Shown: positions 10,142 to 17,481 of the stretch, one piece after another
How positions within the stretch are numbered: the first letter of the stretch is position 1
Layout: each line of letters begins with the position of its first letter
DNA from: Sulfuricurvum sp.
GTDB lineage: Bacteria > Campylobacterota > Campylobacteria > Campylobacterales > Sulfurimonadaceae
Length of the DNA: 64,000 bases
Assembly (NCBI GenBank): GCA_028718525.1
Contig: JAQULP010000004.1
Coordinates: 53,813 to 117,812 of the forward strand
Direction of reading: 5' to 3'
Made by a program: the position numbers and the translations under genes
Notes under the pieces: model-generated
What the model was told of the DNA's origin: nothing
The model's database searches: none
What the model saw: the letters and a program-made list of their open reading frames with translations, nothing else

Positions 10142-10165
10142 AAAATAAAACCGTTACACAACGGT
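10142..10165 (-). terminator. Intergenic attenuator-like hairpin between actP and the DUF294 gene
   Basis: On the minus strand a perfect six-base stem (arms 10160-10165 and 10150-10155) closes a four-base loop and is followed at once by TTTATTTT, a rho-independent terminator shape, with the SD of the next gene directly after. A second inverted repeat (CCCTG/CAGGG, about 10181-10196) lies just upstream. It could lower expression of the DUF294-exonuclease-acs half relative to porin-actP. Confidence 0.55.
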
Positions 10166-10209
10166 ATATTATCCCGCCACCCCTGTTTTCACAGGGATGA
10201 CACACCAGA

Positions 10210-11868
10210 TTAATGCTCTACCGCACCTTCAGCACCGATACCGGTTTGACTTCGGACATATTGTGCTTCGAATGCTTCGATCTCTTTTTGAGCGTTTTCG
10301 CTTGAATCGGTAATCGAGAAGAACCAGATTCCGATGAATGCCGCACTTACCGAGAAAAGAGCCGGATATTTATAAGGGAAAATTGCTTCTGCATTCCCCA
10401 TAACATCTACCCATACGGTCGGTCCGAGTACTACCAAAACCGCTGCCGTCAACAATCCTAATGAACCCCCGATCAATGCACCGCGAGTTGTCAATTTTGA
10501 CCAGAACATAGAGAGGAACAAAATCGGGAAGTTAGCACTTGCCGCGATTGCAAACGCCAATCCGACCATGAACGCGATATTTTGGTCTTCAAAAATAATA
10601 CCTAAGATGATAGCTACGATACCAAGGATAACCGTTGCGATTTTCGATACTTTCATCTCCATCAATCCGTCTGTTTTACCGGCTTTGATAACACTGGCGT
10701 AAAGGTCATGCGAAATTGCCGATGCCCCTGCCAAGGTAAGACCGGAAACAACCGCAAGGATCGTTGCAAACGCTACCGCAGAGATAAATCCGAGGAAGAA
10801 ATCGCCGCCCACTGCATGGGAAAGGTGAATTGCCGCCATATTGTCGCCGCCAAGGATCGGAGCACCGCCGTCAACCGCTTGTTTAGCTACATCAAGGTAA
10901 TGAGGGTTTTGGAAAACCATAACGATCGCACCGAAACCGATAATAAAGGTCAAGATATAGAAATATCCGATAAATCCGGTCGCATAGAAAACCGATTTAC
11001 GTGCTTCTTTCGCATCGCTGACGGTAAAAAAGCGCATCAAAATATGCGGAAGTCCCGCTGTACCGAACATCAACGCAATACCGAGTGAAATAGCCGAAAT
11101 CGGATCACTGACCAGTTTACCCGGAGCCATAATTGACTGATCTTTCATACTGACCGCAGTTGAGAACAATGTTTCGAAGTTAAAGTTATAGTGAGCCATA
11201 ACCGCAACCGCCATGAACGTTGCACCGGAGAGCAACAAGAACGCTTTGATAATTTGAACCCATGTCGTTGCAAGCATCCCACCGAACGTTACGTAAAGGA
11301 TCATCAATACACCGACCAGAATAACCGCTACTTCATAATCCAAACCGAAAAGAAGCTGGATCAATTTACCGGCCCCAACCATTTGAGCGATCAAATACAA
11401 TACAACAGTCAAAATAGAACCGAATGCCGCCAATGTACGGATAGGCGTCTGACGAAGACGATACGATGCAACGTCCGCAAATGTGTACTTACCGAGGTTA
11501 CGGAGCTGCTCAGCTACCATAAACAAGATAATCGGCCAACCGACCAAGAACCCGATTGAGTAGATCAAACCGTCATAACCTTTGGCATAAACCAATGCCG
11601 AAATCCCCAAGAAGGATGCAGCAGACATATAGTCACCGGCGATCGCCATACCGTTTTGGAATCCTGTGATCCCTCCGCCGGCCGTATAAAAATCTTTTGC
11701 CGTTTTCGTACGTTTTGCCGCCCAGTAGGTGATCCCTAATGTCGCACCGACGAAAATGATGAACATCATAATGGCTGACATGTTGAGAGGTTGCTTCTCT
11801 ACTGCCCCGCTTAAGGCTTCACCCGCAAATGCTGCGGCTGAAAAAAGAGTTAAAAGTAACGTTTTCAT
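10210..11868 (-). CDS. actP: Cation/acetate symporter, SSS family
   Basis: 552 residues. A sodium:solute symporter with an N-terminal hydrophobic leader, about 13 further membrane segments and the ActP signatures ([27 protein letters not shown] near residues 60-90, and [17 protein letters not shown]). It imports acetate, and probably other short carboxylates, with a cation. The ATG at 11868 overlaps the DUF485 stop (TGATG) and is four bases from GGGAG; the GTG three bases earlier is less well spaced. The pairing with DUF485 and acs is the classic acetate-uptake arrangement. Confidence 0.95.
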   Translation of the reverse strand: MKTLLLTLFSAAAFAGEALSGAVEKQPLNMSAIMMFIIFVGATLGITYWAAKRTKTAKDFYTAGGGITGFQNGMAIAGDYMSAASFLGISALVYAKGYDGLIYSIGFLVGWPIILFMVAEQLRNLGKYTFADVASYRLRQTPIRTLAAFGSILTVVLYLIAQMVGAGKLIQLLFGLDYEVAVILVGVLMILYVTFGGMLATTWVQIIKAFLLLSGATFMAVAVMAHYNFNFETLFSTAVSMKDQSIMAPGKLVSDPISAISLGIALMFGTAGLPHILMRFFTVSDAKEARKSVFYATGFIGYFYILTFIIGFGAIVMVFQNPHYLDVAKQAVDGGAPILGGDNMAAIHLSHAVGGDFFLGFISAVAFATILAVVSGLTLAGASAISHDLYASVIKAGKTDGLMEMKVSKIATVILGIVAIILGIIFEDQNIAFMVGLAFAIAASANFPILFLSMFWSKLTTRGALIGGSLGLLTAAVLVVLGPTVWVDVMGNAEAIFPYKYPALFSVSAAFIGIWFFSITDSSENAQKEIEAFEAQYVRSQTGIGAEGAVEH

Positions 11869-12182
11869 CACTCTCCCTTTACTTTATTTTTGATTTTAGT
11901 CGTTAGCGCATCAAATTCGCTGTTGGCACGACGGACATAAATTCCCGTCAAGGCAAACGCGATGACGATAACCGCGATCCCTACAGGAATCCCTACCGTT
12001 GTCACCGAACCTTCGGATAACGGTGTACCCAAAATTGACGGATCAAACGCGATCGTCAATACAAAACCAAAATAAATAACCAACATAGTAATTGTCAATG
12101 TCCATGCAAATGAACTGCGTGCTTTGACAAGGTGTAAAAAATCAGGATCGTTTTTAATACGATCAACCATCTCTTGTTTCAT
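11868..12182 (-). CDS. DUF485 membrane protein (ActP partner)
   Basis: 104 residues, with two membrane segments (about 28-50 and 65-88) and short charged ends. Matches the DUF485/YjcH family, nearly always encoded directly before actP, whose exact contribution to transport is unclear. The ATG at 12182 is chosen because AAGGAGG is six bases upstream; a TTG six bases earlier would crowd the ribosome-binding site. It is 12 bp after the porin gene and overlaps actP. Confidence 0.9.
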   Translation of the reverse strand: MKQEMVDRIKNDPDFLHLVKARSSFAWTLTITMLVIYFGFVLTIAFDPSILGTPLSEGSVTTVGIPVGIAVIVIAFALTGIYVRRANSEFDALTTKIKNKVKGE

Positions 12183-12194
12183 ACTCAACCTCCT

Positions 12195-13526
12195 TTAAAA
12201 GTTATAGTTTGCGATAAAGCGGTATTCATCCCAGCTGACTGAACCGGTAGAAGCCTGGTAAAAATCATCCGCGAAGTTGGCGCGTAAACGAAGCTGAAGT
12301 TTTTTAAGCGCTTCAGGCACATAGATAAAATCGAATCCGGACTCTTTTGCTTTCCATGCGTAATTTGCCGAATACCCGTTCAGGGCATCCATATCAAACG
12401 AAGCATAATAAAAACCGGTATTTAAATTTATACCGAAATCTTTCCAGTTGTAATTACCGGCAACTTTCAAAGCATCGGTTCCCGCCATAAATTGGTGACG
12501 GGTAACCATCCCTTGCGTATACGCCGGCATTCCGCCCCATGGAGAGATGGTTCCGCCGTTTGCCGCAGCACTTGCGTCTTTGCTGTTGTGAGACAGTGCA
12601 GCATAAACGTCGAAATTAGCTACTTTTGCACCAACTTTTGCCGCGGTAAAATTGCTTTTTACTTTTGAGATGACGTTGTTGCTGCCGACATCACTTTCGT
12701 TGATATATTGAAGAGCCACATAGGGTGCTACGCTTCCCGCACTCCATCCGTAGTTTCCTTCAGCATAGATAGCGTTGAGGATATCATGCGCATAATAATC
12801 CCAAACCTGTAACTTCATCCCGGGGATACCGGCATAGATAGCCGCCGCTACCGTTACGCCTGCAGTGCTGTCACCGATAGCGTAACTTCCCATATTGGTA
12901 AAATCACCAGTTTGATTACGAGCATCAATGAGAGAATACCCTGACGTTACACTCAATACACCGCTCGTATAAGCGCGTCCGAATGTCCCCTGCGCAAATT
13001 TTGTAACATGCGCGGCGATCAACGTCGTATCTTTTACATCGGTATTGCTGAGGACATACGCTTCAAAAAGGTTGGGAAGCATACGGGCATCGTCGCTTCC
13101 GGCCATTGGTGTATCGAGTTTTTGGCGACCGCCTTTAAATGCGGTATTTCCGTTTTTGTATTGAAGGTAGGCTTCACCGACGTATACATCGTTACTGTTG
13201 TTTTCACCGAGCAATGTAGGGTCAACTTCATTGACATTCGCACGATTTCCCAAATTAAATCCGATGGTTCCGTAAGCGGCCGCACCGATACTTAACCCGT
13301 TCAATGAACCGGTTTCATATTTTAGATATCCCCCGATGGTATTGGCTTTACGGGTATAGTCATTGTTTGCAACCGGACGTGTATCATCTACTTCCCGATT
13401 AATGGAAAATTCACGGAATTGACCGCTTACTTTCCCATCCTTAAACATTCCGGCCAAATCATCGGCCGCTGAAGCGCTCAGAACCATTACTGAGGCCAAA
13501 AGCGAAAGACGTACTGTATGTCTCAT
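12195..13526 (-). CDS. Outer-membrane porin, OprD-like
   Basis: 443 residues, with signal peptide (HTVRLSLLASVMVLSASA) and a beta-strand pattern ending in a terminal aromatic strand (YRFIANYNF), as required for outer-membrane insertion. Segments such as FKGGRQKLDTPMAGSDDARMLPNLFEAYVL are typical of the OprD-type porins common in this phylum. ATG at 13526 is preferred (AAGGAG five bases before) over the GTG at 13532. As first gene of the acetate operon it likely passes acetate or other small acids into the periplasm (inference from position). Its promoter carries a tandem repeat described separately. Confidence 0.87.
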   Translation of the reverse strand: MRHTVRLSLLASVMVLSASAADDLAGMFKDGKVSGQFREFSINREVDDTRPVANNDYTRKANTIGGYLKYETGSLNGLSIGAAAYGTIGFNLGNRANVNEVDPTLLGENNSNDVYVGEAYLQYKNGNTAFKGGRQKLDTPMAGSDDARMLPNLFEAYVLSNTDVKDTTLIAAHVTKFAQGTFGRAYTSGVLSVTSGYSLIDARNQTGDFTNMGSYAIGDSTAGVTVAAAIYAGIPGMKLQVWDYYAHDILNAIYAEGNYGWSAGSVAPYVALQYINESDVGSNNVISKVKSNFTAAKVGAKVANFDVYAALSHNSKDASAAANGGTISPWGGMPAYTQGMVTRHQFMAGTDALKVAGNYNWKDFGINLNTGFYYASFDMDALNGYSANYAWKAKESGFDFIYVPEALKKLQLRLRANFADDFYQASTGSVSWDEYRFIANYNF

Positions 13527-13555
13527 TCTCACTCCTTCAAGTTTTTCACACTGCT

Positions 13556-13588
13556 ATTATGGAAACGAAACGTAGCATGAACGTAGCA
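13556..13588 (-). promoter_or_regulatory. Promoter of the porin-actP-acs operon with tandem activator site
   Basis: Reading the minus strand, a -10 box CATAAT (13556-13561) lies 29 bp before the porin ATG. Seven bases upstream of it are two identical nine-base repeats TGCTACGTT (13580-13588 and 13569-13577) with an 11-bp period, occupying the -35 position. This is the geometry of OmpR/PhoB-family activator sites. The adjacent OmpR-type regulator (13745-14410) is the obvious candidate. Confidence 0.6.
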
Positions 13589-13692
13589 ATCGATAAATTA
13601 GAAATATTTATCGTCAAAAAATGTCGGAAGAGGCACTTTATGTGTAAAAAAGTAACGTATGATTTTGTCTGAAGGGAGAGATAAAGTTTAAA

Positions 13693-13708
13693 CTCCGGAC
13701 ATTCGGAG
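13693..13708 (-). terminator. Weak hairpin after the response regulator gene
   Basis: A five-base inverted repeat (CTCCG at 13693-13697, CGGAG at 13704-13708) with a six-base loop lies 37 bp past the regulator stop and is followed on the minus strand by a T/A-rich stretch. It may end the two-component operon before the porin promoter. Confidence 0.35.
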
Positions 13709-13744
13709 ACAGCTGAGGAAGGTATACCCGTCAGTGTTTCAAAA

Positions 13745-14410
13745 CTAAACGGATCGGGGAATATCGATCATATACCCCAACGCGCGGATATTTTGAATGA
13801 AATCTTCTCTCAGCGATTTTTTCAAACGGCTCACTTCGGCACGAATCGTCGCATTATCGACATACTCTTCGTCCCAAACATAATTTCTAAACTGGTCAAA
13901 ATCGACAACACGCCCCCGATTTTTGGCAAGCAGATCAATAATTTGCAGCTGTCGTTTGGTGAGAGGCTGTGTTACGTTATCACACATCAGGGTAGAGGTG
14001 GACGCATCATAGCCATAGCTTTTGGAAAGTCGCACATGGTTTTGAGGCGTCGCACAGCTTTGCATCACTTTATCGATACGGAGAGAAAGCTCTTTCAGGT
14101 GAAACGGTTTTTTGAGATAATCATAACATCCCAGATCGTAAGCTCGGCTAATCCCTTCGATATCGACCAATGCGCTGATGTAAATGGCCGGAGGACGGAT
14201 TTTTAGCAAATGGAGCTGTTCGAGTAGATCTAAACCGTCGATTCCGGGGACATTGATATCCAAAATCAGTAAATCGAAAGTTTCCTTTTTCAGGATATTC
14301 AGGGCTTCCGACCCATTATAAAACGGGGTTACACGATGACCTAATGCAACCAGATACTCATTGATTGCTTCACTCAACATCTGCTCATCTTCAAGAAGGA
14401 GTATTTTCAA
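13745..14410 (-). CDS. OmpR-family response regulator
   Basis: 221 residues. Receiver domain (1-120) with acidic pocket Glu7-Asp8, phospho-acceptor Asp51 (LLILDINVPGIDG) and the conserved Lys in LKKPF near 100; then a winged-helix DNA-binding domain (about 130-218) with the usual LTKRQLQIIDLLAKNRGRVV and ATIRAEVSRLKKSL segments. Start is TTG at 14410 with AAGGG five bases upstream; no better codon is in reach. It overlaps the kinase gene by 20 bp. Its place directly upstream of the acetate operon, and the tandem repeat in that promoter, suggest it controls acetate uptake. Confidence 0.92.
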   Translation of the reverse strand: MKILLLEDEQMLSEAINEYLVALGHRVTPFYNGSEALNILKKETFDLLILDINVPGIDGLDLLEQLHLLKIRPPAIYISALVDIEGISRAYDLGCYDYLKKPFHLKELSLRIDKVMQSCATPQNHVRLSKSYGYDASTSTLMCDNVTQPLTKRQLQIIDLLAKNRGRVVDFDQFRNYVWDEEYVDNATIRAEVSRLKKSLREDFIQNIRALGYMIDIPRSV

Positions 14411-15608
14411 TGCTGCCCTTTTTAAAATGATATTCGAAACGGGTCAAATCAATGTCTGAAGCTATATTGATCTCGACGTCGTCTTCATCACAGATTGCCT
14501 TGACCAAGCTTAATCCAAGCCCGAATCCGTCCGTTTTTTTACGTTCTCTATAGTATGCCTCAAATATCTTTTGGGGATCATGAATTTTTTGAGAATGGCT
14601 TTCAACCCAAAAAATACACTCTTCGACGCTGCACTTCACCCCGACATGGATCACTTCACCGTTTTTGGTATATTTGATCGCATTGGTGAGATTATTATCG
14701 ATCACCCGCTGAAGCTTTGTTTCGTTAAAGGAAATCCATGCCGGATAGGGTGAACGGCTGAATTCAAAAGAGAGCGATGAAAACTGGGCAACCTCATCAA
14801 AAAATTCAAGACGTTTTTCGAGATATTCACTTAAATCAATCGGTTTTTTAGGATACTCAATCTGATCTTTTTTGACCAGATAGCTCAAATCGTCATAAAT
14901 ACTAAAAACATTTTTAACCGCGGCTTCAATTTTGGCCAAATAGCGGTTACGCCCCTCTTTCATCGTAAACAGTTCAATATTAGCCATAATAACCGATAAG
15001 GGCGTGTGAGTTTCATGGATGGCATACCGGATAAATTGTTTATGGGATTCAAGCAATCCTTGTGAAAACCGCTGCTCTTCTTCCAAAGCTTCATTTTTGA
15101 TTTGCAAAGCATGCGTTTTTCTTTTTACCCGCTCTTCCAATTCCGAATTCAATATCTGAAGCGATTTTCGTTGTTCATCGAGGGTTGATGCCATTTCGTT
15201 GGCATGCCCGGCCATACGCTTAAATTCGGTAAAATAAAGCTCATCCGCATCGATCTGTTCCGTATTAGAATGGGCGGATTCAAAGAATTCCAAAAAACGT
15301 TCCATATCCCGGGCAATCATGCTGTTGACGATTTTAGAGATACCGATGATGAATCCGAATAAAATCAAGGCTAACGTCGAAATTTCGACAATAATTTTAA
15401 TCAACCGCCCTTTTAAGGCATTGGTGTCGCCGCGTATACCGACCAGGGTCTGATCCGAGGCCAGAGCAAACTGCTGATACTCGTCATAAATTAATAAAGA
15501 GGAGAAAAATACCGTAAAAATAAGGATAAAAACAATCGTATAAAAATTAAGATCCCTCAATGAAATACGGGATAAGCGACGTTGCAGCCAAGATTCCACG
15601 AAGACCAT
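14391..15608 (-). CDS. Sensor histidine kinase with atypical ATP-lid motif
   Basis: 405 residues. Two membrane segments (about 22-41 and 70-92) with a short periplasmic loop of about 30 residues, a HAMP-like/coiled linker, the HisKA motif with His198 (IHETHTPLSV), an N box (NNLTNAIKYT) and a G2 box (DGFGLGLSLV). The G1 box that normally reads DxGxG is ESHSQKI, so ATP binding is atypical. The small loop gives little room for an external ligand domain; sensing may be within the membrane or through a partner. ATG at 15608 has its AGGGA almost touching; a GTG at residue 4 is an alternative. It is co-transcribed with the regulator. Confidence 0.88.
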   Translation of the reverse strand: MVFVESWLQRRLSRISLRDLNFYTIVFILIFTVFFSSLLIYDEYQQFALASDQTLVGIRGDTNALKGRLIKIIVEISTLALILFGFIIGISKIVNSMIARDMERFLEFFESAHSNTEQIDADELYFTEFKRMAGHANEMASTLDEQRKSLQILNSELEERVKRKTHALQIKNEALEEEQRFSQGLLESHKQFIRYAIHETHTPLSVIMANIELFTMKEGRNRYLAKIEAAVKNVFSIYDDLSYLVKKDQIEYPKKPIDLSEYLEKRLEFFDEVAQFSSLSFEFSRSPYPAWISFNETKLQRVIDNNLTNAIKYTKNGEVIHVGVKCSVEECIFWVESHSQKIHDPQKIFEAYYRERKKTDGFGLGLSLVKAICDEDDVEINIASDIDLTRFEYHFKKGSIENTPS

Positions 15609-15628
15609 TCCCTAAATTAAAATGAGCT

Positions 15629-15634
15629 ATTATA
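15629..15634 (-). promoter_or_regulatory. -10 box for the two-component operon
   Basis: A perfect TATAAT on the minus strand, 20 bp before the kinase ATG. The short leader it implies is another reason to consider the slightly later GTG start. Confidence 0.5.
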
Positions 15635-15646
15635 ACCCATTCCCTT

Positions 15647-15674
15647 TTGATAGTTAAGATTGTTCCACTATAAT
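15647..15674 (+). promoter_or_regulatory. Sigma-70-type promoter of the cyclophilin gene
   Basis: TTGATA (15647-15652), a 16-bp spacer and a perfect TATAAT (15669-15674). A start about seven bases later gives a leader of some 23 nt to the ATG at 15704. It is divergent from the two-component operon promoter. Confidence 0.7.
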
Positions 15675-15703
15675 TTCAAAAAATTCCCTCAAGGATACTA
15701 TTC

Positions 15704-16210
15704 ATGTTCGGACGCAAAGAACTAAAAACCTATACCCCTACAGCCGAAGAATTGGCAAGCTACCAATGGGCTAAAATGACTACAGCTAAAGGGGTTATGT
15801 GGATCAAACTCTACAATGATGAAACCCCTAATACGGTTGCCAACTTCGCTGCACTTGTCAATGACGGTTACTATAACGGCCTTAATTTTCACCGTGTAAT
15901 CCCTGGATTCATGGCACAGGGCGGATGTCCTCACGGTACGGGTACCGGCGGTCCGGGATGGGCGATTCCATGCGAAACGTCACTCAACAAGCACCGTCAC
16001 GTCAAAGGGGCCCTCTCTATGGCACATGCAGGTCCAAACACCGGCGGAAGCCAATTTTTCATCTGTTTCGTCAGCTGCCCTCACCTTGACGGCGTTCATA
16101 CCGTATTCGGCGGAATCGAAGCGGACGATAAAGACTCAATGGCCGTTCTTGACAGTATCCAAATGCGTGATACCATCGAAAGTGTCGAAATCCTGGCTTC
16201 AAGAGATTAA
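15704..16210 (+). CDS. Cyclophilin-type peptidyl-prolyl isomerase
   Basis: 168 residues, no signal peptide, so cytoplasmic. Cyclophilin motifs: NFHRVIPGFMAQGG with the catalytic Arg, GALSMAHAGPNTGGSQFFICF and HLDGVHTVFGGI. It catalyses cis-trans isomerisation of X-Pro bonds during folding. AAGGA precedes the ATG by eight bases. It is probably monocistronic, with its own strong promoter and terminator-like hairpins after it. Campylobacterota often carry this type as their main cytosolic cyclophilin. Confidence 0.93.
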   Translation: MFGRKELKTYTPTAEELASYQWAKMTTAKGVMWIKLYNDETPNTVANFAALVNDGYYNGLNFHRVIPGFMAQGGCPHGTGTGGPGWAIPCETSLNKHRHVKGALSMAHAGPNTGGSQFFICFVSCPHLDGVHTVFGGIEADDKDSMAVLDSIQMRDTIESVEILASRD

Positions 16211-16218
16211 TTAAATAC

Positions 16219-16302
16219 GGCAAATGGGCAAAGCCCATTCGCCTGCGTTAACACTGTGTTCTCCTTTGCGGAGAGCTCACGTGCAGTGAACCGCACTTTT
16301 TT
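16219..16302 (+). promoter_or_regulatory. Structured leader with terminator ahead of queH
   Basis: Four ordered elements: an 11-base-pair stem with one mismatch (16219-16229/16233-16243); a TCTCC/GGAGA hairpin (16260-16264/16270-16274) enclosed by a CACTG/CAGTG pairing (16252-16256/16284-16288); and a stem GTGCAG/CCGCAC with one mismatch and a UGAA loop (16281-16296) followed by six T (16297-16302). The last is a good intrinsic terminator and shares bases with the CAGTG arm, so the two folds exclude each other, as in transcription attenuators. It may equally be just the terminator of the cyclophilin gene. Confidence 0.45.
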
Positions 16303-16329
16303 AAATACCTAAATCAAAGGCTTTTAACC

Positions 16330-17409
16330 ATGTTGGTACACATCTGCTGCAGCGTCGATTCCCATTTCTTTATGGAGAAACTGCAACAGGAATTCCCCGA
16401 CGAAAAACTCGTCGGGTTCTTCTATGACCCCAATATCCACCCTTACAGCGAATATCAGCTCCGACTTCTCGATGTAGAACGTAGTTGCAAAAAACTGGGT
16501 ATTGAGCTGATTGAAGGACCCTACGATTTTGAAAACTGGATGGACGCCGTTCGGGGCCTCGAAAAGGAACCGGAGAAAGGCTCACGCTGCGAAGTGTGCT
16601 TTGACAAACGTTTCGAAGTGAGTGCCCATAAAGCGCTCGAACTGGGCGAAAAATCAATGACCACCACCTTGCTCGTCAGCCCGCTCAAATCGCAAGAACA
16701 GCTCAAAAAAAGCGGCGATGCGTTTCACGCAACCCACGGCGTCGAATTCATCGCGTTTGATTACCGTAAAAACGGCGGGACCAACGATCAGGGACGCGTC
16801 AGCAAAGAGCAGCAGCTTTACCGTCAGGATTACTGCGGCTGTATCTACGGGCTATCCATGCAGCGCGATCAGCAGCACCGTCTGATGGACGAGATGTTCT
16901 CTCCGATCTCGCGCCAGATCCTCCCCGCCTCGATCGAAGAGCGTTTGGACCTCTACACCCGCCGCATGGAACTCGAAGAACAATCTATCCCCTACCGCAT
17001 TATCAAAGAGCGGTTTGTAAACTACCGCCTCCTACGCTCTTCGGTACGAGTCGGTTCACAATTCATCCCCTCCTACCCCCTCTTCTATTCGACGATCAAC
17101 CGTACCCAGGCACAGGGAACCATCGATTTTGAGATCGACGGACAGTTTTTCCTCAACCGCGAAGAGGTACGCTTCATTACCCTTGAGACGTTTAATGCCC
17201 TTACCGGTTCAGCCTATCAAAACACTCGCGAGTTGATGTTCAACGCCCCGTCCGTCGAAACCGAAATCACACTTCGTTCCCGCCTTACGAACAGTCCGTT
17301 CAACACCTCGGCGATCATCGTCGCGGATCAGATACCGACGGCAAAAATCACCCTTCTCTTAGAGACAAAAAGCTATGATGACACGCGCGAAAAACTCCTG
17401 ATTCTCTAA
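16330..17409 (+). CDS. queH: Epoxyqueuosine reductase QueH with C-terminal extension
   Basis: 359 residues. QueH reduces epoxyqueuosine to queuosine at wobble position 34 of tRNAs with GUN anticodons. Cysteines match the metal-binding set of the family: Cys6-Cys7 (HICCSVD), Cys87 and Cys90 (RCEVCFDKR), plus Cys169 and Cys171 (DYCGCIYG). The QueH core ends near residue 190; some 165 further residues form an extra domain with no motif I recognise, making the protein much longer than usual QueH. AAAGG lies nine bases before the ATG. A terminator-like structured leader precedes it. Reaction assignment is firm, role of the extension unknown. Confidence 0.88.
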   Translation: MLVHICCSVDSHFFMEKLQQEFPDEKLVGFFYDPNIHPYSEYQLRLLDVERSCKKLGIELIEGPYDFENWMDAVRGLEKEPEKGSRCEVCFDKRFEVSAHKALELGEKSMTTTLLVSPLKSQEQLKKSGDAFHATHGVEFIAFDYRKNGGTNDQGRVSKEQQLYRQDYCGCIYGLSMQRDQQHRLMDEMFSPISRQILPASIEERLDLYTRRMELEEQSIPYRIIKERFVNYRLLRSSVRVGSQFIPSYPLFYSTINRTQAQGTIDFEIDGQFFLNREEVRFITLETFNALTGSAYQNTRELMFNAPSVETEITLRSRLTNSPFNTSAIIVADQIPTAKITLLLETKSYDDTREKLLIL

Positions 17410-17468
17410 AATTTCTTTCCGCTTACTTTTTAATCACCCTTTCATTACCTGCAATCTTAGATAGAGAC

Positions 17469-17474
17469 TATAAT
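17469..17474 (+). promoter_or_regulatory. -10 box immediately before the Kef-type gene
   Basis: A perfect TATAAT ends eight bases before the ATG at 17482, and no ribosome-binding site is visible. If used, transcription would start at or next to the A of the ATG, giving a leaderless message. Confidence 0.45.
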
Positions 17475-17481
17475 TACTTTT

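Noticed and set aside
16211..16329. preQ1 riboswitch before queH
   Set aside because: The loop and A-rich tail needed for preQ1-I pseudoknots are not present in the expected order; only a generic attenuator-like structure is claimed.
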